Source of the DNA: an uncultured Coleofasciculus sp.
Lineage (GTDB): Bacteria > Cyanobacteriota > Cyanobacteriia > Cyanobacteriales > Coleofasciculaceae
Direction of reading: 5' to 3'
Assembly: GCA_902805485.1 (NCBI GenBank)
Contig: CADCTM010000619.1
Coordinates: forward strand, 2,419 to 30,937
DNA length: 28,519 bases
Under the pieces are notes generated by a model, which saw only the letters and a list, made by a program, of their open reading frames with translations, was not told the origin of the DNA and did no database searches. Both the position numbers and the translations under genes were made by a program. Below, one piece after another: positions 7,611 through 16,352 of this stretch; positions within the stretch are counted from its first letter, which is position 1; the number at the start of each line of letters is the position of its first letter.

Positions 7611-7805
7611 TTATTCGTTAGGGTTTTCTGGTCGCTCAGTTGCTGCCGCATTCTCCGGCGCTTCCTCCGGTCGGGTTGAATCGCTACCTTGAGTAACAAT
7701 ATCGTGGGGATCTGCTGTGGACTCAGCAGCAGCATTAATTAAACCGTTAGCGTTGGTATTGGGTTTTGCTGATGCGCCTTTATGACTGGCGTGACCGCTA
7801 GGCAT
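7611..7805 (-). CDS. Small disordered hypothetical protein
   Basis: A 64-residue protein rich in Ala, Asn, Pro, Glu and Ser, starting MPSGHASHKGASAKPNTNAN and ending ERPENPNE, with no hydrophobic core, so it is probably intrinsically disordered. The ATG at 7805 has AGGA about eight bases upstream, and the reading frame has a well-placed terminator, which favours a real gene. I cannot assign a function. It is flanked by convergent genes upstream and a 200-base gap downstream on the plus strand. Confidence 0.6.
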   Translation of the reverse strand: MPSGHASHKGASAKPNTNANGLINAAAESTADPHDIVTQGSDSTRPEEAPENAAATERPENPNE

Positions 7806-7916
7806 GAGTATGTCCTCGATTCGGCTTGTTGAACATACCTCAGCTTAAGCTCCGGCTTAGGGTAAATACCCTATCTTGAGACGTAATAATTAGTCAATGT
7901 TACTAAATCAAAAGAT

Positions 7917-7991
7917 GTAGGTTATGTTAAGCTTCGCCTCATGACACCTTTTAATAAATGATGCTGTACAAAGAGCGCTAACATACCCTAC
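7917..7991. repeat. Imperfect inverted repeat of the GTAGG-TATGTTA type
   Basis: GTAGGTTATGTTAAGC at 7917-7932 is nearly the inverse of GCTAACATACCCTAC at 7977-7991. Similar pairs are frequent between genes in cyanobacterial genomes. It lies just before the end of the minus-strand membrane protein gene. Confidence 0.5.
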
Positions 7992-8007
7992 GCTCAGAGA
8001 ACAGTCC

Positions 8008-8490
8008 CTAAACATTTACACTCAGAAAAGGCAGACTTTGTGCCACTGGATCTTTGACTGTAATTTCCTGCTTTCTTGCCCAATATTCGCTCAAGAAATG
8101 AATTTGTCTTAAACCGACAATTAAATTTAAACCGGGTACAAACATCCACCAAACAACAAGGGGTGCTTTCAATCCTTCTTGACAATAAAGTGCGTTCACT
8201 GTTCTGTATAACTTGAACTGAACAATATAAATCCAAGCCACACCGAGCAAGGAAAACCAACCAAATGCTCCCGGAACATCGGGATCAAATAAACGCAAGG
8301 CTTGAGGAACGGCTACACCTAAAACAAACGGCAATAAAGATCGCGTTCCCGACCATCCATAGCCATTATAACGGCGTAATTCCTCTTGAATTATCCACTT
8401 GTACCAGCCGTAATAAAGCATGAAGCTGGCGACGGAGAAAGTAATTACTTGCCAGAGAGGACGGGGTTTACCTAAAGGCTGGTTGGACAT
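8008..8490 (-). CDS. Multi-pass membrane protein of unknown function
   Basis: 160 residues with about four hydrophobic segments: WQVITFSVASFMLYYGWY (13-30), LLPFVLGVAVPQAL (52-65), WFSLLGVAWIYIVQF (78-92) and VVWWMFVPGLNLIVGL (112-127). Trp, Tyr and Arg cluster near the membrane edges. The layout resembles small inner-membrane proteins of the DUF4234 kind, but I see no diagnostic motif. The ATG at 8490 has no clear ribosome binding site. It is divergent from the histidine kinase gene at 8766, with 275 bases between them that include a HIP1 site at about 8565 and no obvious gene. Confidence 0.7.
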   Translation of the reverse strand: MSNQPLGKPRPLWQVITFSVASFMLYYGWYKWIIQEELRRYNGYGWSGTRSLLPFVLGVAVPQALRLFDPDVPGAFGWFSLLGVAWIYIVQFKLYRTVNALYCQEGLKAPLVVWWMFVPGLNLIVGLRQIHFLSEYWARKQEITVKDPVAQSLPFLSVNV

Positions 8491-8765
8491 AATCGTTGAG
8501 AGATTTTTAAATTTATTTAATCGCGGCTTAACATTTTTTAATATAATCTAATTTAGACATAAAAGCGATCGCTTAATTTCAGGTTTCACAACGCTCACTA
8601 AATCCAATCTATCTGGAGGAAGATCGACGCCACCCTATTAAACCGTTGAGATCTGTCTAGGGACTTTTTAATACTTTTTACAGTAGCTAAACGACTCTCT
8701 TGAGAATCTAGCTACCTAATTTTGATATGTCAGTAACGTGGAAAAATAGCTCTAGCTAACAATCT

Positions 8766-10697
8766 GTGAAACGAAAACGAGATGGTGACAGTAAGGCAAG
8801 ACGTTCCCAGTTACGACGCTACGGCATTGCTGTACTAACTGTTGCACTTGCTCTAATGCTGACATTGTGGCTAAACCATTGGGTTGCCATGACAAGTTCT
8901 CCATTCCTGATATTTTTTGGCGCAGTGATGGTGAGTGCTTGGTATGGTGGCACAAATTCCGGACTTCTCGCCACGGCGTTGTCAGCATTGATCAGCGCTT
9001 ACTTTTTTCTAGATCCCGTATATTCGCTGGATCTCAACTTAACCAAAAGCGTACGCCTGCTCTTGTTCGTGCTACAAGGAATTCTGATCAGCATACTATG
9101 TGGGGCATTACATAATAGCAATCAACGGCTAAAGGAAAGTTTGGTAAAGGTACAGGTAAGCACTGAGGAATTACGCCAGAGTGAGGAAAGATTTAGCCAA
9201 CTGGCAGCACATATCCAAGATGTATTTTGGATTTTAGAACCACAGTCGTACCAAGTAATTTACGTCAGTCCGGCATACGAGAAAATTTGGGGACGTAGCG
9301 GTGAAAGCTTAAAGAAAAATTATCGAGAATGGTTCGAGGCAATTCATCCCTTGGATCAGGAGCGAGTGGAGGCGGCTTTCTTTAAGAACGTAAATAACGG
9401 AAAGTATGACGAAGAATATCGCATTGTGCGTCCGGATGGAACAATTCGTTGGATACGCGCTCGTGGTTTTCCGGTACGGGATGAGTTTGGAGAAACGTAC
9501 CGTATTGCAGGTATTGTCGAAGATATCACAGAGCGCCATCAGCTAGAAGATGAGTTACGCTCCAGTGAAGCCAAATTTAGACGCTTATTTGACGCCAATA
9601 TCGTTGGCATCATTTTCCCCGATTTAAGCGGCAATATTTTGGATGCCAATGATGCCTTCCTAGATATGGTTGGCTATACGCGGGAGGAACTACAACAGGG
9701 AAAAGTCCGTTGGGAGACGATGACTCCGCCCGAATATAACTTAGCTGATATGCGATCGCGCGAAGAGCTGCTCACTACTGGTATAGCCACTCTCTTCGAG
9801 AAAGAATACATCCGCAAAGATGGGACGCGTGTGCCAATACTGTTAGTGAGTGCGATGCTAGAAGGGTCAAAACAGAATGCCGTTACCTTCGTCCTCGACC
9901 TCACCCAGCAAAAACAAGCTGAAACCGAAATTCGGCAATTTAACGAAATATTAGAACAACGAGTCGCAGAACGCACCGAGCAACTAGAAGCTGCCAATAA
10001 AGAACTTGAATCATTTTCATCTTCTGTGTCCCATGACCTCCGTGCGCCACTGCGCCATATTAGTGGATACGTAGAGTTGCTGCAAAAACGGACGGCGACA
10101 ACTTTAGATGAAACCAGTCTGCGCTACCTCAACACGATCATCCAAACGGCAAAACACGCCGGAACACTTATTGATAACCTGCTAGCATTTTCCCGGATGG
10201 GGCGCAGTGAAATGCGCTACACGACATTCAAGATGAATCAACTGCTCAAAGAAGTGCAACGGGATCTTGAGCCAGAAATCAAAGAACGCACCATTTTGTG
10301 GCAAATTGAGGAGTTACCCCAAGTCCAAGGAGACCCTTCTATGTTGCGATTAGTTTGGGGCAATTTGATTGAAAATGCGCTCAAATATAGTGAACCCCGC
10401 GCGATCGCCAAAATCGAAATCGGCAGCCTAGACCAAGACGCTGAGGTGGTATTTTTTATTCGAGACAATGGCGTAGGATTCGATATGCGGTACGTCCACA
10501 AACTTTTTGGTGTGTTTCAACGTTTACACAGTGAAGACCAGTTCAAAGGCACAGGGATTGGTCTTGCGAATGTCCGACGGATTATCCATCGTCATAACGG
10601 TCGAACCTGGGCAGAAGGTGCAGTAGAGAGCGGTGCTACATTCTTCTTCTCACTGCCAAAATACCAAGAATTGGGGGATGAATGCAGCAAGAATTGA
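8766..10697 (+). CDS. DUF4118-PAS-PAS sensor histidine kinase, phytochrome-type kinase core
   Basis: 643 residues from a GTG. Residues 15-115 form a four-helix DUF4118 membrane domain as in KdpD (FFGAVMVSAWYGGTNSGLLA). A short coil leads to PAS1 at about 140-260, whose C-terminal motif is WIRARGFPVRDEFG, and PAS2 at about 265-390. The dimerisation helix has the phosphoacceptor His423 in SSSVSHDLRAPLRHISGY, the phytochrome-like HisKA form. The ATP-binding domain shows NLIENALKYS (N box), DNGVGFD (G1) and GTGIGLANV (G2), so it should be active. The stop overlaps the start of the response regulator by 16 bases, pointing to translational coupling and a cognate pair. The signal sensed is unknown. 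Confidence 0.94.
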   Translation: MKRKRDGDSKARRSQLRRYGIAVLTVALALMLTLWLNHWVAMTSSPFLIFFGAVMVSAWYGGTNSGLLATALSALISAYFFLDPVYSLDLNLTKSVRLLLFVLQGILISILCGALHNSNQRLKESLVKVQVSTEELRQSEERFSQLAAHIQDVFWILEPQSYQVIYVSPAYEKIWGRSGESLKKNYREWFEAIHPLDQERVEAAFFKNVNNGKYDEEYRIVRPDGTIRWIRARGFPVRDEFGETYRIAGIVEDITERHQLEDELRSSEAKFRRLFDANIVGIIFPDLSGNILDANDAFLDMVGYTREELQQGKVRWETMTPPEYNLADMRSREELLTTGIATLFEKEYIRKDGTRVPILLVSAMLEGSKQNAVTFVLDLTQQKQAETEIRQFNEILEQRVAERTEQLEAANKELESFSSSVSHDLRAPLRHISGYVELLQKRTATTLDETSLRYLNTIIQTAKHAGTLIDNLLAFSRMGRSEMRYTTFKMNQLLKEVQRDLEPEIKERTILWQIEELPQVQGDPSMLRLVWGNLIENALKYSEPRAIAKIEIGSLDQDAEVVFFIRDNGVGFDMRYVHKLFGVFQRLHSEDQFKGTGIGLANVRRIIHRHNGRTWAEGAVESGATFFFSLPKYQELGDECSKN

Positions 10698-11143
10698 AGC
10701 GAATCTTGCTAGTTGAAGACAGTCCCCATGATGTCGAGTTAATTCTCACAGCTTTGGCGGAAAATAATCTGGCAAATGAAGTGGTAGTAGTCCGTGATGG
10801 AGAAGAAGCATTAGACTATCTTTATCGTCGAGGTTTGTTTCGCTTAAGAATGGAAGGTCATCCGGTTGTCATACTCCTTGACCTGAAATTGCCAAAGGTG
10901 GACGGGTTGGAAGTTCTCGCCAAAATAAAATCCGACTCAGAATTGAGAAGAGTGCCAGTCGCTGTGCTGACATCTTCCCGCGAAGAGCAAGATTTAATTA
11001 AAAGTTATGACTTAGGTACAAATGCTTATGTCGTCAAGCCCGTAGACTTCCACGAATTTGTTGACACCATCAAAGAATTAGGGCTGTTTTGGGCTGTAGT
11101 GAATCAGCCAGCACCGGGTTCTCTGCCATCTCGACGAAGTTAA
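10682..11143 (+). CDS. Rcp1-like single-domain response regulator
   Basis: 153 residues, a single receiver domain with no output domain. The acidic pocket is VEDSPHD near the N-terminus, the phosphoacceptor is Asp67 in ILLDLKLPK, followed by the conserved Thr of AVLTSS and the Lys of VVKPVDF. The extended segment RRGLFRLRMEGHPVVILLD is typical of Rcp1-type regulators that partner phytochrome-like kinases in cyanobacteria. The start codon lies inside the last codons of the kinase gene, supporting a kinase-regulator pair. The output is probably by protein-protein contact, possibly with the hybrid kinase that follows. Confidence 0.93.
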   Translation: MQQELKRILLVEDSPHDVELILTALAENNLANEVVVVRDGEEALDYLYRRGLFRLRMEGHPVVILLDLKLPKVDGLEVLAKIKSDSELRRVPVAVLTSSREEQDLIKSYDLGTNAYVVKPVDFHEFVDTIKELGLFWAVVNQPAPGSLPSRRS

Positions 11144-11203
11144 CAATTAAGAATCATTTTTAGTTTTTAACTGATGTGAAACAAGGCTTTGTTGTATCTA
11201 CCG

Positions 11204-11242
11204 GAAAAATTAAAAATGAAAAAACTGCTTTTTTAATTTTTC
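11204..11242 (+). terminator. AT-rich hairpin between regulator and hybrid kinase
   Basis: GAAAAATTAAAAA and TTTTTAATTTTTC form a perfect 13-bp AT-only stem apart from the end pair. It could terminate the kinase-regulator transcript on either strand or merely be an AT-rich spacer; low GC makes it a weak terminator. Confidence 0.4.
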
Positions 11243-11272
11243 AAGTTCTAACTTTGTAATTCCCAACTAGTT

Positions 11273-14146
11273 ATGACACTACTGCATATCCTCCTGCTTG
11301 AAGATAGTCCGATTGATAGCGAACTCATCCAGATGTATTTGATGGAGGGTGGAATTAATGCTGAGGTGGTACAAGTTGAGACAGAGGCTAATTTTTTGCA
11401 GGCGTTAGAACAAGACAAATTTGATTTGATTCTTTCTGATTATTTACTGCCAACATTTGATGGCATTTCCGCTTTGGAATTGGCGTATAGGACTTGTCCG
11501 GATCTCCCGTTTATTTTTGTTTCGGCAACTTTAGGGGAAGAACTGGCAATCGAAACGCTCAAAAAGGGAGCGACAGATTATGTCCTTAAACAACGATTAG
11601 AGCGGCTTGTCCCCGCTGTCAATCGGGCCTTACGTGAAACCCAGGAACGGGTAAAGCGCAAGCTTGCGGAGGCAGAATTACGAAAGCTTGCAGCACAGTT
11701 AGAACAACGGGTAGAGGAACGAACTGCTCAATTAGGCGAAGCGAATCAATTTTTAAGAGAGCAAATTGTTGAACGGCAAAAGGTAGAAGAGTCGTTGCGA
11801 CAAAGTGAAACGACACTCCGCAGCTACTTTGATTCACCGCTGATTGGCATTGCAATTACTTCACCCGAAACAGGCTGGCTGGAAGTTAATGATAAACTGT
11901 GCGATATCTTCAGGTATGAGCGGCAGGAGTTGATCCAAATGACTTGGGTTGAGCTGACTTACCCAGAGGATTTGGAGGCAGATTTAGAAAATTTTAATCA
12001 ACTTTTAGCCGGAACAAGCGAAGCCTACGCGATGGACAAGCGGTTTATCCGCAAAAATGGCGAGGTGTTTTATGCGACTATTTCGGTGCGCTGCGTCCGT
12101 CGGGCGGATCGGTCGATTGATTATTTTGTGGCTTTAATTCAAGATATTACTGAGCGCAAGCTGGCTGAACAAGAGCGGGAACAGTTGATTGCCGAACAAG
12201 CGGCACGTCGTGAAGCCCAAGAGCAAGGGCAAAAAGCAGAGTTTCTCGCTCAGGCAAGTACAGAACTCGCCTCGTCCTTGGACTATGAAACGACTCTGGC
12301 GCAGGTAGCAAGGTTAGCAGTTCCCTTCCTGGCTGACTGGTGTATGGTTGATATTTTGGGTGATGAGCAAGTGATTCGCCGCGTAGCGATCGCTCATCAG
12401 GAGCCGTTGAAAGTCGAGTTAGGCTGGGCGCTCAATGAAAACTACCCTGAAGATATTAATTTGGATCGGGGCGTGACGCACGTATTGCGGACAGGGAAAT
12501 CAGCGATCGCGACTCAGATTACTGATGCTAATTTGGTAGAAATTGCGTTTGATGCTCAACATCTCCAAATCCTCCGGGAGCTAGGTTTAAAGTCGGTTGT
12601 TACTGTGCCTATGCTGGCGCGAGGGCGGATTTTGGGAGCAATTACCTTGATAACGGCGGAATCTGAACGTCGCTATTGTGCTGCTGATTTGTCGCTTGTT
12701 GAGGATTTAGCGCGGCGTGCTGCCTTAGCGGTTGATAATGCCAGGCTTTACCAGCAAACCCAAGCAGCGCGACAAATTGCCGAACAAGCTTATACTGCCG
12801 AAAGACAGGCAAGAGCAGATAGTGAGGCGGCACGCAGTACGGCAGAAACGGCAAATCGCCTTAAAGATGAATTTTTAGCGACGCTTTCCCATGAGTTACG
12901 AACTCCTCTCAATGCGATGTTGGGCTGGACTCAGTTACTGAGAACCCGGAAGATGGATGAGGAGAGAATGGCTCGGGCGCTAGAAACAATTGATCGTAAT
13001 ACGCGGGCGTTGTCGAAGCTGATTGAAGATATCTTAGATGTTTCGCGGATTATGACGGGCAAGCTTCATCTGTCTGCCCAGCCTTGTGATTTAGTCCGTG
13101 TAATTGAATCGGCGCTCGATGCTGTACGCCCTGCGGCTGAGGCAAAAACGACTCAAATCGAGTTTTTTGAGGAAACACCCGCTCAATTCGTTTGGGGCGA
13201 TGCAAACCGCTTGCAGCAGGTGGTTTGGAATTTGCTCTCGAATGCGCTCAAGTTTACTCCTAATGGTGGGCGTGTGGAAGTGAGCTTGTCTACAATTGCT
13301 GCCTCTGAGTCCCCCGAACCCAAGCAAGGGACAGACAACCTGCAACGAAAACCAGATTGCTACGTCCAGATTCAAGTCAAAGATACGGGTAAGGGCATTG
13401 GGCCTGAGTTTCTGCCCTATGTATTTGAGCGCTTCCGCCAAGAGAATAGCACCACAACACGGTCATATGGAGGGCTGGGACTAGGATTAGCCCTTGTCCG
13501 CTATTTGGTGGAATTGCACGGTGGTACGGTTTATGCTCAAAGTCCGGGTGAGGGACTAGGTGCCACGTTTACTGTTCTCTTGCCTCCTTGGAATGTCTTG
13601 ACACCCACTCCTCATGAATCTGTTGCGCCAACGGTTGCTAATGATGGCGTGGGTGTGGGTGAAAGGAAGAGTGCTAAACTCCAGCCCCACGTACTAGAAG
13701 GCTTGCAGATACTCATTGTTGATGATGAAGGCGATGCCAGAGACTTGCTGAAGACGATCCTGGAACATATTGGCGCACAAGTAACTGCCGCCAGTGATGC
13801 GGATGAAGCCCTCGCCTTGCTCAATGAGTCGAGATTTGATGTTCTGGTAAGCGATATTGGGATGCCTAAGATTGATGGTTATGCGTTTATCCGTAAAGTA
13901 CGGGAACTTGAAGCCCAAAAGGGAAAAGACATTCCTGCCGTGGCTCTGACCGCTTATGCTAGGGAGACAGATTGTCAATTAGCTCTAGAAGCAGGGTTTC
14001 AGGTTCATTTATCCAAGCCTTTCGATCCGATAGAGTTAGTGCGTGTTGTGGCAGAGCTTGCTCAACAGTCAAATGTTGTCAGTGGGAAGACACGTGTCGG
14101 TACGTCTCTACACTTGCAATCAGAGTTTAATCAGAAAACGCACTAA
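11273..14146 (+). CDS. Hybrid histidine kinase REC-PAS-GAF-HisKA-HATPase-REC
   Basis: 957 residues. The N-terminal receiver (1-125) has phosphoacceptor Asp56 in ILSDYLLP. A coiled coil (125-175) precedes a PAS domain (about 180-300, ending ALIQDITERK), a second coil, and a GAF domain (about 330-490) without a bilin cysteine. The kinase core has His540 in LATLSHELRTPLNAML, an N box NLLSNALKF, G1 DTGKGIG and G2 GGLGLGLALV. A C-terminal receiver (810-935) has Asp861 in VLVSDIGMPKIDG. Receivers at both ends suggest it takes phosphate from another kinase, perhaps the one upstream, and passes it on. It follows the regulator gene by 129 bases, probably in the same transcript or under its own promoter. 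Confidence 0.94.
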   Translation: MTLLHILLLEDSPIDSELIQMYLMEGGINAEVVQVETEANFLQALEQDKFDLILSDYLLPTFDGISALELAYRTCPDLPFIFVSATLGEELAIETLKKGATDYVLKQRLERLVPAVNRALRETQERVKRKLAEAELRKLAAQLEQRVEERTAQLGEANQFLREQIVERQKVEESLRQSETTLRSYFDSPLIGIAITSPETGWLEVNDKLCDIFRYERQELIQMTWVELTYPEDLEADLENFNQLLAGTSEAYAMDKRFIRKNGEVFYATISVRCVRRADRSIDYFVALIQDITERKLAEQEREQLIAEQAARREAQEQGQKAEFLAQASTELASSLDYETTLAQVARLAVPFLADWCMVDILGDEQVIRRVAIAHQEPLKVELGWALNENYPEDINLDRGVTHVLRTGKSAIATQITDANLVEIAFDAQHLQILRELGLKSVVTVPMLARGRILGAITLITAESERRYCAADLSLVEDLARRAALAVDNARLYQQTQAARQIAEQAYTAERQARADSEAARSTAETANRLKDEFLATLSHELRTPLNAMLGWTQLLRTRKMDEERMARALETIDRNTRALSKLIEDILDVSRIMTGKLHLSAQPCDLVRVIESALDAVRPAAEAKTTQIEFFEETPAQFVWGDANRLQQVVWNLLSNALKFTPNGGRVEVSLSTIAASESPEPKQGTDNLQRKPDCYVQIQVKDTGKGIGPEFLPYVFERFRQENSTTTRSYGGLGLGLALVRYLVELHGGTVYAQSPGEGLGATFTVLLPPWNVLTPTPHESVAPTVANDGVGVGERKSAKLQPHVLEGLQILIVDDEGDARDLLKTILEHIGAQVTAASDADEALALLNESRFDVLVSDIGMPKIDGYAFIRKVRELEAQKGKDIPAVALTAYARETDCQLALEAGFQVHLSKPFDPIELVRVVAELAQQSNVVSGKTRVGTSLHLQSEFNQKTH

Positions 14147-14290
14147 CATTGCCGAAAATAAGGCAACTGTTTCACCAACGACGAAGGTAATAAACGGGTT
14201 AATTCCCCGCGTATAACTAATACTGGCAACCATAAAGCCGATAGTATAGGGTAACGTTACTTCAAGTAATCGATTTTTCTGGCTTTTCAC
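14120..14290 (-). CDS. Possible 56-residue small membrane protein
   Basis: A short frame from GTG at 14290 to TGA at 14120, read directly from the minus strand. The product has two hydrophobic helices separated by a polar turn: about residues 12-26 (TLPYTIGFMVASISY) and 32-52 (with PFITFVVGETVALFSAMLV), ending in basic residues RFLIKL. The composition is that of a real membrane hairpin. It overlaps the 3' end of the hybrid kinase (opposite strand) by 27 bases and the preceding small ORF by 29 bases. The start is uncertain because the AGGA upstream is too close. It may be a remnant of a longer gene. Confidence 0.42.
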   Translation of the reverse strand: MKSQKNRLLEVTLPYTIGFMVASISYTRGINPFITFVVGETVALFSAMLVRFLIKL

Positions 14291-14480
14291 TTCCTACCAA
14301 GCTTGCCTCTTTACTTAAGCAGCAAAGTCTCTGATGCACCGGCTCTAAACTATTGAGGGTTAACCGCGATCGCTTAACCGTAAACTGTACAGGTTTTGCC
14401 AAAGATTTAGCGAACAAAAAATGTACATCATTTAAGAGTGCCTGACGCTGTTGCCAGTCTGCCTCGGACAAATGGCTCAA
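14262..14480 (-). CDS. Short hypothetical ORF, possibly a gene fragment
   Basis: 72 residues from a TTG at 14480, beginning MSHLSEADWQQRQALLNDVH. It reads like coding sequence (an amphipathic helix with Trp and paired Gln) but has no recognisable domain, no ATG and no ribosome binding site. It overlaps the next small ORF by 29 bases in another frame, so the pair could be coupled small genes or one frameshifted gene. In the remaining stretch to 14666 I see no other gene. Confidence 0.3.
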   Translation of the reverse strand: MSHLSEADWQQRQALLNDVHFLFAKSLAKPVQFTVKRSRLTLNSLEPVHQRLCCLSKEASLVGSEKPEKSIT

Positions 14481-14666
14481 AAGGTTGAGCGAAATGGCTG
14501 ATCCGAACCTTCAATCTACAGCAGTTTTCAACTTATCGGTACAGGCACTCTCGTCGGGGCGGGTTTTGGAGAGCAAATTGGTTTGAAGCAGTCGGTAATG
14601 CTAAGGTAAGCCCTTACAGTTTTATGTATTAAACTGACGCGAGAAATAGCTATATTGTTACGGAAG

Positions 14667-15767
14667 TTAAACAATCATTTCACGAATCGCTTGGGCGGTG
14701 GCAGGGGCAAGAAGTACACCGTTGCGATAATGTCCTGTAGCAAGCAGAATGTTGCTGTAACCAGGAAGTTTCTCAATAACCGGGGCAGGACGTCCATCAG
14801 GACGGGGGCGTTTGCCAGACCAAGTGCGAAGAATTGTTGCGGCGGCTAAAGGGGGGCAAAAGGCGATCGCTTCTTGCAAAACTTTCTCTAACAAACCAGC
14901 TTCCGCAACAACCTCACCCACCTCATTTGGGAACTCAACCGTTGCCCCAACCCAATATTGCCCCTCACCCAGTGGCACAATATGAACATCATCACCAGTA
15001 ATTACGGGCTGAAACTCAGGATTACCGATTGGTTGTTTTAATTGCAACTGCAAGGCTTGTCCTAAAACAGGTTTGAGCGCAACAGGTTGTTCTAGCTGGG
15101 CGGTTAAAGGCGTTGAACCTAAACCAGATGCCACAACTAACCAATCAACATCCAACTCTCCTGCCGTTGTCTTAATTGAGTTGCAGCAACGATTTAATAT
15201 ATCTGAGGTTGATTTGATCTCTTCAACAGTCACCCCAAATTTAAAGGTAACGCCATTTTTCTGGGCGGCGGCAACTAAAGCTTGGGTTAATGCCACTGGG
15301 TCAACTTGTCTATCTTGGGGAGAATAAATTGCCCCGACTATGTTCTCATTTCTCAACTGCGGACAACTTAACTGAAGTTGCGCGCGGTTCCAAATTTCCA
15401 GACGCCACCTCTGAGAGGCGCGAGTTTCTACAATCGGTTCCCAAGATGCCAAGTCTTCCTCAGCAAAACAGAGCATGAGGATGCCGTGACGGTTAAACCG
15501 AATTTGACAGTTAGTAAGCGTTTCTAACTCAGGTATTAATGTTTCATAGCGCTGCATACTCGTTTGTCGCAGTTGCCACGCCCTACCCTTAGTTTTCTTA
15601 CTAATTGCCCCCATCAAAACACCCAATGCCGCGCCTGTAGACCCTTGGGCGGGCAGTTGTCGGTCGAGGACGGTGATTTTAAGTCCATCGACTAAACTTA
15701 GTTCGTAGGCGATCGCTGCCCCAACAATGCCGCACCCAATGACTACAACCTGGTTCCTAAGCTCCAC
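14667..15767 (-). CDS. FAD-dependent amine oxidase, glycine oxidase (ThiO)-like
   Basis: About 366 residues from a GTG at 15767. The Rossmann FAD motif is at the very start: VVVIGCGIVGAAIAYE (Gly11, Gly13, Gly16). The C-terminal RTWSGKRPRPDGRPAPVIEK and GHYRNGVLLAPATA are hallmarks of the ThiO/DadA family; GHxRNGxLLAPAT in particular marks glycine oxidase, which makes the dehydroglycine for thiazole synthesis. A DAAO-type substrate barrel lies between. Whether it works in thiamine synthesis or on another amine is not shown, since no thiG or thiE is nearby. The start was chosen because the motif would otherwise be preceded by an odd 16-residue extension; it overlaps the end of psbQ by 11 bases, implying cotranscription from the psbQ promoter. 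Confidence 0.85.
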   Translation of the reverse strand: MELRNQVVVIGCGIVGAAIAYELSLVDGLKITVLDRQLPAQGSTGAALGVLMGAISKKTKGRAWQLRQTSMQRYETLIPELETLTNCQIRFNRHGILMLCFAEEDLASWEPIVETRASQRWRLEIWNRAQLQLSCPQLRNENIVGAIYSPQDRQVDPVALTQALVAAAQKNGVTFKFGVTVEEIKSTSDILNRCCNSIKTTAGELDVDWLVVASGLGSTPLTAQLEQPVALKPVLGQALQLQLKQPIGNPEFQPVITGDDVHIVPLGEGQYWVGATVEFPNEVGEVVAEAGLLEKVLQEAIAFCPPLAAATILRTWSGKRPRPDGRPAPVIEKLPGYSNILLATGHYRNGVLLAPATAQAIREMIV

Positions 15768-16221
15768 TAACACCTGTATTTTTGGGTTTGGGAACCGAGC
15801 TGAAGAAAGCGTCAAAGTCTTTTAATGCCTCGCGGTAGCTTTCTACTGCCACATCAGACTTGCCTTTTGTTGCAGCGGCGTCAATGTTCTGCAAGCTGCT
15901 GAACAATTCTTTTGCTGCTGCATTTGCCGCGTTTTGGTCAGCAGGAAGCAGTTCACGAGTTAGGTAGCTGATGCTTTGCCGCAGTTCGCCTAAAGGTCCG
16001 TGGATATAGGTGCCAACATCTGTCCAGTTTTTATTCTGTATCTTTTCGGCAAGGAACGGCATCTTATCACGCAGAGCCGACACTGAGGAGGATAATTGCT
16101 CAATTTTTGCCAGTTTTTCAGGGGTGTAGGTCGGAGTTGCGGCTTTGGGACTACCGCAGCTCACTAAAAATGTCGTCACGATTGCTAAAAGCAATGCCAG
16201 AATAGACCGATAACTTTTCAT
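15757..16221 (-). CDS. psbQ: Photosystem II lipoprotein PsbQ (CyanoQ)
   Basis: 154 residues from the ATG at 16221. The signal peptide of about 21 residues ends in a lipobox LVSC with Cys22, so the mature protein is a lipoprotein on the lumenal side of photosystem II. The mature part is the four-helix CyanoQ domain: the stretch from KIEQL to PFLAEKI, then NWTDVGTYIHGPLGELRQS and SYLTRELLPAD, are family features. CyanoQ stabilises the oxygen-evolving complex and is not essential. An in-frame non-ATG start at 16245 would add eight residues before the signal peptide and is unlikely. The gene is followed with overlap by the ThiO-like oxidase. Confidence 0.93.
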   Translation of the reverse strand: MKSYRSILALLLAIVTTFLVSCGSPKAATPTYTPEKLAKIEQLSSSVSALRDKMPFLAEKIQNKNWTDVGTYIHGPLGELRQSISYLTRELLPADQNAANAAAKELFSSLQNIDAAATKGKSDVAVESYREALKDFDAFFSSVPKPKNTGVSGA

Positions 16222-16352
16222 AATTATTGTGTCGTAATTAACCAATCAACTAGAAATAATACTGACTTTTGCCAGCAATATATCTTAAAATCGCCCAACG
16301 TGTTTACTACCAGCGTGAGATTGACTCAACTAAAGTTGAAATTAACTCACGA

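Noticed and set aside
13091..13441. 116-codon minus-strand frame inside the hybrid kinase
   Set aside because: It lies wholly antisense to the conserved HisKA/HATPase region and has no domain, so it is a shadow frame.
11273..14146. Bilin-binding GAF in the hybrid kinase
   Set aside because: The GAF at about 330-490 has no Cys-His at the chromophore position and no DXCF motif.
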